Assembly (NCBI GenBank): GCA_035483935.1 | Contig: DATHPK010000247.1 | Location: forward strand, 1 to 11,906 | DNA length: 11,906 nt | From: Bog-473 sp035483935 | GTDB lineage: Bacteria > Actinomycetota > Acidimicrobiia > Acidimicrobiales > RAAP-2 | Direction: 5' to 3' | Shown here: positions 6,967 to 11,906 of the stretch, piece after piece | How the letters are laid out: each line of letters begins with the position of its first letter | How positions within the stretch are numbered: the stretch's first letter is position 1 | Notes under the pieces: generated by a model | Database searches by the model: none | The model's input: only the letters and a program-made list of their open reading frames with translations | Told to the model about the DNA's origin: nothing | Program-made: the position numbers and the translations under genes

Positions 6967-7956
6967 TCAGCTGCTCGCTTCCCCGCTGCCGTTGGCCGAC
7001 GGCCCCCCGTCGCCACCGGGCCCGGACCCGGGCGCGTCCCCCGGTTCCCGGAACGACGGCGGCGACTCGCCGCCCGAAAACGTCGCCACCACCTGGGCCA
7101 CCCGCCGCTTGTCCATCTCCACCACCTTGAGGTCCCAGTCCCCCACGCGTACCGCTTCGCCCTCGTTCGGGATGTGGCCGAAGCGCTCGAACAGCAGGCC
7201 GCCGAGCGTCACGTACTCGCCGTCGGGGATCTCCATCCCGAGTCGCTCGCGCACGTCGTCGACGTTGGTCTGCCCGTCGAGGAGCCACCGGGTGTTGTCG
7301 ACCCGGACCATCTCCGACTCCTCCTCTTCGTCGAACTCGTCGTGCATCTCGCCGACGAGCGGTTCGAGGAGGTCCTTGACCGTCAGGAACCCCGCAACGC
7401 CGCCGTACTCGTCGACGACGACGGCAACCTGGCGTCGTTGCCTGCGCATGTCGGCCAGGGCTTCGAGCACCCCGAGGGTCTCGGGCACCAAGTGCGCGGG
7501 CCGCACCTTGCGCGAGATCTCCAGTGGACTTGGATCGGTGGTGTCGCGCTCGCCCGACGATGTGCCACCCCCGCCCCCCGGTCCTTGCCCGCGACCTCCG
7601 GTCCGGAAGATGTCGTTGACGAAGAGGATGCCGATCAGATCGTCGAGGTCGTCGTGCACGACGGGGAAGCAGCTGTGACCGGTGGTCCGCACGGCGCGGC
7701 CTACGTCTTCGGCGTGGACCGGGATCGTCAGGTAGGTGACGTCGACGCGGGGCGTCATCACCTCGCGCACGTCCATGTCCCGCAGGTCGGCAACCGCCTC
7801 GAGGATGATGCGCTCCTGCTCGAGGGCGGCGGGCGGCAACTCCGAAGTGGAGGACGCGCCACCTCGCCCGGCCCCGTCCGAGTCCTTCCGGTGCCGGCGG
7901 AACAGGCGCGAGCGCTTCGCAGGTGGAGGGTCTGGCGGTTCCCGGCGGTTCGACAC
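6967..7956 (-). CDS. CorC/HlyC-type CBS-pair protein without membrane domain
   Basis: The 329-residue protein has two CBS motifs (about 64-118 and 150-205) and a CorC_HlyC/transporter-associated C-terminal domain (about 215-295). The first is introduced by VREVMTPRVDV; the second contains VVVDEYGGVAGFLTVKDLLEPLVGE, a hallmark of this family. The N-terminal DUF21 membrane domain of most Gram-positive relatives is absent: the first 45 residues are basic and Pro-rich, so the protein should be soluble like CorC. A Gly-rich insertion (about 119-142) separates the CBS motifs and a Gly/Ser/Pro tail ends the protein. CBS pairs generally sense adenine nucleotides; a role in magnesium or other ion handling is only by family. 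The GTG at 7956 lies 11 bp after the receiver gene's stop, so the two form an operon. Confidence 0.92.
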   Translation of the reverse strand: MSNRREPPDPPPAKRSRLFRRHRKDSDGAGRGGASSTSELPPAALEQERIILEAVADLRDMDVREVMTPRVDVTYLTIPVHAEDVGRAVRTTGHSCFPVVHDDLDDLIGILFVNDIFRTGGRGQGPGGGGGTSSGERDTTDPSPLEISRKVRPAHLVPETLGVLEALADMRRQRRQVAVVVDEYGGVAGFLTVKDLLEPLVGEMHDEFDEEEESEMVRVDNTRWLLDGQTNVDDVRERLGMEIPDGEYVTLGGLLFERFGHIPNEGEAVRVGDWDLKVVEMDKRRVAQVVATFSGGESPPSFREPGDAPGSGPGGDGGPSANGSGEASS

Positions 7957-7967
7957 GGTGCGCCGGG

Positions 7968-8423
7968 TCAGGGTTTGGGCTCGGACCCCGCCTGGAGCTC
8001 GGGTCCGGTGCCCACCAGCACGGGCACGGGGATGAAGGACTGGTCGGCGAACGTGCCGTCGTCCAACAGGGCCTTGACGGCGCGCCGCAGCCGCAGGGGG
8101 TCGAGCGGCTTGACCAGCCAGCCCTCGGCACCGGATCGCCGCGCCAGGAAGACGTCGGGCCGGCGGTCGAGGAGCATCAGCACGGGGATGTGGTCGACGG
8201 CGTCATAGGACTCCTGTAAGCGGAGTTCGAGGCACACCGCCATCCCGCCCATGTTGCCCATCTGCATGTCGACGATCACGAGGTCGGGCGACTCCTCGGC
8301 GACGAAGGACACCACCTCGGGGCCCGAGGTCACCGAGCGGACCTCGACGTCGGGGCCGCTGATGACGGCCTCTATCTCTTTGCGGAGCGTCGGCAAGTCG
8401 CTCGCGACCAGGATGGTCTGCAC
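7968..8423 (-). CDS. Stand-alone receiver (response-regulator) domain protein, partly degenerate
   Basis: A 151-residue CheY-like receiver with no output domain. The phospho-acceptor D52 (VIVDMQMGNMGG) and the conserved lysine K105 (LVKPLDP) are present. The acidic pocket has only D9 (ILVASDLP) instead of the usual pair, and the switch Thr/Ser after the fourth strand is replaced (VLMLLDRR, L85). This suggests altered or absent phosphorylation signalling. About 20 residues follow the fold, ending in a polar tail. GTG 8423 is chosen because it begins directly at the first beta-strand (QTILVASD). A possible promoter just upstream would make the message leaderless; a GAGGAGG lies 19 bases away, too far for normal use. 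The frame is open to 8504 with no conserved sequence. No histidine kinase is in the window. Cotranscribed with the CorC-like gene. Confidence 0.85.
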   Translation of the reverse strand: MQTILVASDLPTLRKEIEAVISGPDVEVRSVTSGPEVVSFVAEESPDLVIVDMQMGNMGGMAVCLELRLQESYDAVDHIPVLMLLDRRPDVFLARRSGAEGWLVKPLDPLRLRRAVKALLDDGTFADQSFIPVPVLVGTGPELQAGSEPKP

Positions 8424-8430
8424 TGCCCGG

Positions 8431-8461
8431 ACATTATCGGACCCTCCTCGACGGACGGTAA
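8431..8461 (-). promoter_or_regulatory. Possible leaderless promoter for the receiver gene
   Basis: On the minus strand, TAATGT (8431-8436) fits the TANNNT -10 pattern and is followed by 7 bases, then the GTG start at 8423. A TTACCG (8456-8461) lies 19 bp upstream as a poor -35. The 97-bp gap after the BagB-like gene allows independent transcription. Confidence 0.35.
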
Positions 8462-8520
8462 CCCGTTCCACCGGCCCCGCCCGCCGGAACGGATCCGCCG
8501 GCATCGCCTCGGTCGCGACG

Positions 8521-9666
8521 TCAGCCGAAGAGGCAGTCGGCGGTACGCTCTAGCCCCGCCAGCTCGTGCACGTCGTGGCCGAACAGCGGGATCCGGCCGA
8601 CCGGTGCCGGTGAAACCTGCGAGGCAAGCCCGGCGTAACTGGACGATTCCCGCGCCGCCACGGCGTTGAGCTCGGCCAGGTTGTCCTCCAGCGGCCGCAG
8701 GGCGGCCACGCCGACCGCTGCCGCGGGTGCCAGGGCACCTCCGTCGTCCGTCCCGAACGACGGCGCGATTCGGTTGACCACGAGGGCGGCCACCGCCACG
8801 TCGCGCTCGCCGAGCTTGGAGGCGAAGAAGCCCGCCTCTGCGACGGCGTCGGGCCGCGCCGAGGTCACCAGCACGTACGCCGTCGCCGGATCGGCCAGCA
8901 GCTCGTGCACCGCGCTGGCCCGGGTGCGGAAGCCCTCCTCCATCCCCTCGAAGGCCTGGAAGAAGGCGACCGCGTCCTGCACGATCTCCGCCCCCGCCAC
9001 CTTCGAGATGGTGCGCAGCAACGCCTGGGTGGCCACGCCGACGGCCCGCAACGACATCCGGGTCGGGACCAGCAGCGCCCGGAACAGGCGGTTCTCCAAG
9101 AAACGGGTCAGCCGCCGGGGTGCGTCGAGCAGGTCCAACGCGTTGCGGGTCGGCGGCGTGTCGACGACGACGACGTCGAATTCGTCGGAGTTGACGAGCT
9201 CGTAGAGCTTCTCCATCGCCATGTACTCCTGCGTCCCCGACAACGCGCCCGCCAGATTCTGGTAGAGCCGGTTCGCCAGGATCGACTCCGCCTGGTCGGT
9301 CGTCCGGGCGTACCGCTGCACCAGGTCGTCGAAGGTCCCCTTCGAATCCAACATCAGCGCATGCAGGTGCCCGGGCCAGTCGCCTGCGACCTCGGTCGGG
9401 GTGTTGGGCAGCGACTGCACGCCCAGCGCGTCCGCCAGCCGCCGGGCCGGGTCCACCGTCACGACGCACGCCCGCCGCCCGGCCCGGGCCGCCGCCAACG
9501 CGAAGGTCGCCGAGACCGTGGTCTTGCCGACGCCACCGGAGCCGCAGCACACGACGACGCCCCGTTCGCGCACCAAGGCCGACAACGTGGTCGCGGGCAC
9601 CGGCACCGCCACCCCCGCATCGACCCGCCCGCCACCCGCGCCACCCGCGCCACTGACGTCGCTCAC
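8521..9666 (-). CDS. ArsA/Get3-like ATPase, second of a pair (BagB-like, Rv3680 type)
   Basis: The 381-residue P-loop ATPase belongs to the SIMIBI ArsA/Get3 group. Its P-loop is CGSGGVGKTT (41-50): the GKT core is intact but the signature lysine of the deviant Walker A is replaced by Ser43. A-loop-like VDPARRLADAL (71-81), GTQEYMAMEKL (144-154) and the switch II VDTPPTRNALDLLDAP (168-183) follow. From memory, M. tuberculosis Rv3680 carries the same blocks (GAGGVGKTT, GTQEYMAMEKL, DTPPSRNALD) and has close to the same length. The mycobacterial pair has been studied as Get3 homologues (BagA/BagB). A role in arsenite export is unlikely, as no arsB or arsR is nearby. The GTG start at 9666 overlaps the upstream stop in a GTGA (4 bp), indicating translational coupling with its partner. 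The first 25 or so residues are Gly-rich and non-conserved. Confidence 0.92.
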   Translation of the reverse strand: MSDVSGAGGAGGGRVDAGVAVPVPATTLSALVRERGVVVCCGSGGVGKTTVSATFALAAARAGRRACVVTVDPARRLADALGVQSLPNTPTEVAGDWPGHLHALMLDSKGTFDDLVQRYARTTDQAESILANRLYQNLAGALSGTQEYMAMEKLYELVNSDEFDVVVVDTPPTRNALDLLDAPRRLTRFLENRLFRALLVPTRMSLRAVGVATQALLRTISKVAGAEIVQDAVAFFQAFEGMEEGFRTRASAVHELLADPATAYVLVTSARPDAVAEAGFFASKLGERDVAVAALVVNRIAPSFGTDDGGALAPAAAVGVAALRPLEDNLAELNAVAARESSSYAGLASQVSPAPVGRIPLFGHDVHELAGLERTADCLFG

Positions 9667-10625
9667 GTCGCGCCCTCCGGCACCAGCGAACCCACCGCGG
9701 TAGCCAGCGCGTCCGCCAGGACCTTCGTCTCCGCGGGTCCGATCTGTTCGCCCGGCACCGAGGGCACCAGCAGTTGGGGCAACGGCAGCTCGCGGCGCAT
9801 CCGCTCCAGCTGCTCGGTAGAGACCTCGTGACGCGCGACGCGGAACTGCCGAGCCGCCTCCAGCGCGGCCACGTGGGCCGCCGGCACGACATCGGTCCCC
9901 AGCCCCGCGTCGGCCACCACCGAGGCCGCGGGCCGGTCCAGCCCCACGGGCGCGGGGTCGCAGCCGTTGACGATGACGGGCCCCAGCTGGACCCCGGCCT
10001 TGTCCTCGAGCGTGTACGCCGACTCGATGGTCTCCGAGACCGGCAGCTCCTCGGGCAGGGTGACCAGGATCACGCGGCACCGGGCGGCGTCGTTGAGCAT
10101 TTCGACCACGTCCTCGGCCTGGGTGCGCAGCGGACCCCCCCGGGCGGCGTCGACCATGCCCCGGGCCGAGGTCAGGAACGTGATGGCGTGCCCGGTCGCC
10201 GGTGCGTCGACCAGGATCAGGTCGGCCACCTCCCCCCGCTCCAGCTGCTTGACCTTGCCCAGGACGAGGATGTCCCGGATGCCCGGGATAGCGGTCGCCA
10301 CCACGTCCAGGAGGCCCGAGTGCGCCAGCCGCTTCGACACGCGCTTCAACCCGTGGTCCTCGAGATACTCGACCAGCGCGTCGTCCGGCGTCAGCCGCCG
10401 GCCCCGCACGCCCTCGCCCAGGGCCTCTTCCTCGTAGCCGAGGTCCTCGGTCCGCCCGAAGGCCGCCGCGATCCCCGATTTGCCCTCCAACTCGACGATC
10501 AGAACGGATTTCCCGACGTCAGCGGCCATGCGCGCCATCGCCGCGGTCATGGTCGTCTTGCCGACTCCGCCCTTGCCGGCCATCACCAGGACATGGCTCT
10601 GTGCACAGAAGGTCGCCACGTCCAT
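9663..10625 (-). CDS. ArsA/Get3-like ATPase, first of a pair (BagA-like, Rv3679 type)
   Basis: A 320-residue ATPase with a complete deviant Walker A, GKGGVGKTT (17-25), including signature lysine K18. VLIVELEGKSGIAAAFG (41-57), IPGIRDILVLGKVKQLE (113-129), switch II VDAPATGHAITFL (139-151), ARGGPLRTQAEDVVEML (161-177) and VTLPEELPVSETIE (188-201) are typical of the actinobacterial Rv3679 group. It probably forms a heterodimer with the product of the overlapping downstream gene. ATG 10625 is chosen because it leads straight into the fold. The only other in-frame start is a TTG at 10793, which would run across the whole whiB control region and past its start codon. Codon use stays coding-like for about 18 codons before the ATG, so a longer N-terminus is not fully excluded. 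Divergent from whiB. Confidence 0.9.
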   Translation of the reverse strand: MDVATFCAQSHVLVMAGKGGVGKTTMTAAMARMAADVGKSVLIVELEGKSGIAAAFGRTEDLGYEEEALGEGVRGRRLTPDDALVEYLEDHGLKRVSKRLAHSGLLDVVATAIPGIRDILVLGKVKQLERGEVADLILVDAPATGHAITFLTSARGMVDAARGGPLRTQAEDVVEMLNDAARCRVILVTLPEELPVSETIESAYTLEDKAGVQLGPVIVNGCDPAPVGLDRPAASVVADAGLGTDVVPAAHVAALEAARQFRVARHEVSTEQLERMRRELPLPQLLVPSVPGEQIGPAETKVLADALATAVGSLVPEGAT

Positions 10626-10695
10626 GTCGGGCCGAGCGTAGTTGCCGTGCTTGCGGCGACGATCGACCGCCAGCCAAAGATCCTGGTCAGGACCC

Positions 10696-10724
10696 TTGAA
10701 AGCCGGAAACCCCGGCGGTAGCTT
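10696..10724 (+). promoter_or_regulatory. Sigma-70-type promoter of the whiB gene with dyad in the spacer
   Basis: TTGAAA (10696-10701) and TAGCTT (10719-10724) are separated by exactly 17 bp, the optimal spacing for a housekeeping sigma factor. This predicts a start near 10731 and a leader of about 36 bases. The spacer contains the inverted repeat GCCGG-AAACC-CCGGC (10702-10716), centred between the two boxes, where a bound protein would block or remodel polymerase. Confidence 0.55.
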
Positions 10725-10749
10725 GGCCCGCCAGGGGGGTTCTGTAGTG

Positions 10750-10759
10750 CCCGATCGGG
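10750..10759. repeat. 10-bp palindrome CCCGATCGGG in the whiB leader
   Basis: A perfect 10-bp palindrome lies just upstream of the whiB start; the G-run that continues it (CGGGGGA) also forms the best ribosome-binding site for the ATG at 10767. A protein bound there, or the RNA folded there, could affect translation. It may also be chance. Confidence 0.35.
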
Positions 10760-10766
10760 GGATTTG

Positions 10767-11024
10767 ATGCGCCAGGGACAGGAAATGTGGCAATTGAAGG
10801 CAGCCTGCAGGGGGCCGCAGGCGGCGGTGTTCTTCCCGCCCTCACATGCCGAACGTAAAGAGGAAAAGGCTTCACGCGAGATCCGGGCGAAGGCCATATG
10901 CGACCAATGTCGGGTCAGGTCCGAGTGCCTCGACTACGCCATTCGGATTCGTGAGCCCCATGGGATCTGGGGCGGTCTCAACGAGGTCGAGCGCAAGATG
11001 GTGCTCGACCGCCGCGCCAGCTGA
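10767..11024 (+). CDS. WhiB-family iron-sulfur transcription regulator
   Basis: WhiB-like proteins are actinobacterial [4Fe-4S] factors that act with the main sigma factor. This 85-residue protein has the four cluster ligands C14, C45, C48 and C54 in the C...CxxCx5C pattern and the GIWGG turn (66-70). A basic end (ERKMVLDRR) follows, with the AT-hook-like tail seen in some members missing. FFPP after the first Cys is typical. The segment between C14 and C45 is unusually charged (HAERKEEKASREIR). I cannot assign a WhiB subclass; the motif text resembles WhiB2/WhiB3 as much as WhiB4, although the location next to the ATPase pair matches Mtb whiB4. ATG 10767 follows a CGGGGGA; a TTG at 10764 or an ATG at 10785 (also behind purines) are alternatives. 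Confidence 0.93.
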   Translation: MRQGQEMWQLKAACRGPQAAVFFPPSHAERKEEKASREIRAKAICDQCRVRSECLDYAIRIREPHGIWGGLNEVERKMVLDRRAS

Positions 11025-11049
11025 CATCCAGCCGACACCCACCCATAAC

Positions 11050-11067
11050 CCCGGGCCTCCAGACCCG
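11050..11067 (-). terminator. Possible terminator hairpin between converging whiB and DUF929-like genes
   Basis: Read on the minus strand, CCGGGTC and GGCCCGG pair over 7 bp (one G-U) around a 4-base TGGA loop, about 50 bp after the minus-strand gene's stop. On the plus strand the stem has one mismatch. No T-tract follows, so this is a moderate candidate only. Confidence 0.35.
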
Positions 11068-11118
11068 GCACCCCGCACCCTGGTCCCCATGACGGCGACC
11101 GGCCCCTGACCTGAAGCC

Positions 11119-11906
11119 TCACGCCGCCGGCGGCGTGATCTTCAGCGCTGCATCTGCCGCCTCCACCCCGCGGCTGTCGCACACGTTTCCTGGCTTCTGG
11201 CCGTCCACCGCGCAGATGGTCGCCGTGATCTCGTTCGCCGAGGCGACGACGGCCTGCGTCAACGGGCTTTGCGGCGAGCTCAGGTCACCGGCGATCTGGT
11301 CCTGGGACAGGCCCATCAACGCGCCTGGCGTGAAGGCGGCGCCGTTCAGGACCCACCGGTTGGCCACGTCGAGCAAGGGGAACGTCGTTTCGCTCGATGC
11401 GTAGCCAGCGACCGCCGCGCGCTGCCGGGCGTCCGGCGTCTGCAGGCTGAGGTACGTGGCTCCCGTCGGGTTCAACGCGCTGTAGCGCTCGACTGGCTCG
11501 AGGATCACGTACTTGCTCGTGTAGTGCGTGTCGTAGAAAGTGAAGGTGGACAGGTTGGCGAACGCCGTCGTGGCGCTCGACTGCACGAGCCCGAGCTGGT
11601 GGAACGTCCCGAAGCGCGACAGCGCCAGCACCAACGGCCAGCGCTCGGCTGCCGCGTAAGGCGCGAACTCGGCGCCGTAGAAGAAGACGACCGGCTCGGG
11701 CGACCCGCCGTTCGTCGTGGCCATCCACATCGGGGTGTCTCCGGACTTCGTCGTCGCCCGCAGCGGCGTGATCGGGTTGCTGGGCGAGCTGACACCGACC
11801 GCGTCGTAGACCGACTGCGGCACCGATGCGACCGTACCCACGAGCGACGACGGCGCGGGGTTGAACGTCTCGGTGGTGGGCGAACTCGGTGGGGAGTAGT
11901 TGTCCC
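11119..11906 (-). CDS. DUF929-like extracytoplasmic protein lacking the CxxC motif (partial, start outside the window)
   Basis: The frame is open to the window edge; 261 residues are visible, so the N-terminus, probably with a membrane anchor or signal, is missing. The visible part opens with a Ser/Thr/Pro-rich linker (NYSPPSSPTTETF), followed by SSLVGTVASVPQSVYDAVG. The core contains VVFFYGAEFAPYAAAERWPLV, ALSRFGTF, a STFTFYDTHYTSKY block, and a C-terminal ICAVDGQKPGNVC with two cysteines. These blocks match DUF929, a thioredoxin-fold family usually carrying GAEFCPYCAAERW. Here both active-site cysteines are alanines (codons GCG at 11662-11664 and 11653-11655), so classical disulfide exchange through that site is not possible. 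The remaining two cysteines could form a structural disulfide. Family assignment is from remembered motifs; function unknown. Confidence 0.82.
   Translation of the reverse strand, partial: DNYSPPSSPTTETFNPAPSSLVGTVASVPQSVYDAVGVSSPSNPITPLRATTKSGDTPMWMATTNGGSPEPVVFFYGAEFAPYAAAERWPLVLALSRFGTFHQLGLVQSSATTAFANLSTFTFYDTHYTSKYVILEPVERYSALNPTGATYLSLQTPDARQRAAVAGYASSETTFPLLDVANRWVLNGAAFTPGALMGLSQDQIAGDLSSPQSPLTQAVVASANEITATICAVDGQKPGNVCDSRGVEAADAALKITPPAA

Noticed and set aside
6868..8208. A 446-codon plus-strand open frame opposite the CorC and receiver genes
   Set aside because: It overlaps the tRNA-Pro gene and is the antisense of well-conserved CBS and receiver domains.
8372..9892. A 506-codon minus-strand open frame over the ATPase pair
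   Set aside because: It is Arg/Gly-rich out-of-frame sequence; the in-frame proteins at 8521-9666 and 9663-10625 have complete recognisable domains.
8521..10625. Arsenite resistance operon
   Set aside because: The ATPases resemble ArsA, but no arsB, arsC, arsD or arsR is nearby and the pair matches the Rv3679/Rv3680 type instead.
10626..10793. N-terminal extension of the first ATPase to a TTG at 10793
   Set aside because: It would cover the whiB promoter and start region. The last 18 codons before ATG 10625 look coding-like, so I keep this only as a weak alternative.

Overview
The window is GC-rich with a strong third-codon GC bias and reads as chromosomal DNA of an actinobacterium. The markers are a WhiB-family iron-sulfur regulator, a paired ArsA/Get3-like ATPase operon of the mycobacterial type, an LCP cell-wall ligase, a MDMPI-fold (mycothiol-associated) protein and probable leaderless starts. 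The style of several proteins (LCP with a GSTSR motif, COG4119 Nudix, DUF929-like protein) suggests Acidimicrobiia or a relative; that placement is an inference. I see no transposase, integrase, phage gene, CRISPR array or toxin-antitoxin pair.

Left part (1-3528), metabolic genes: the tail of an unidentified gene, a class III CoA-transferase (minus), a DinB/MDMPI-fold protein (plus), a small cysteine-rich zinc-ribbon protein (minus) with a perfect Shine-Dalgarno sequence, and an SDR oxidoreductase (plus). The CoA-transferase and SDR would fit acyl-CoA or steroid/lipid catabolism, but nothing proves a shared pathway.

Middle (3529-6927): a 448-bp convergent intergenic region carries a 35-bp-period tandem repeat built on GTATATGCGAC, ending in an inverted copy. 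Then come a membrane-anchored LCP protein (minus) with a duplicated cytoplasmic motif, a divergent COG4119-type Nudix hydrolase (plus), and a tRNA-Pro(CGG) on the minus strand.

Right part (6967-11906): four minus-strand genes in two transcription blocks. BagA-like ATPase and BagB-like ATPase overlap by 4 bp; a stand-alone receiver-domain protein is followed 11 bp later by a soluble CorC-type CBS protein, with the tRNA just downstream. A WhiB gene is divergent from the ATPase pair, the same neighbourhood as Rv3679-Rv3680-whiB4 in Mycobacterium tuberculosis. Its upstream region has a good -35/-10 promoter with a dyad in the spacer. The window ends inside a DUF929-like extracytoplasmic thioredoxin-fold protein in which the expected CxxC active site reads AxxA.

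The observations most worth a second look are the AxxA DUF929 protein, the 35-bp repeat array, the WhiB/ATPase control region, and the degenerate receiver coupled to a CBS protein.
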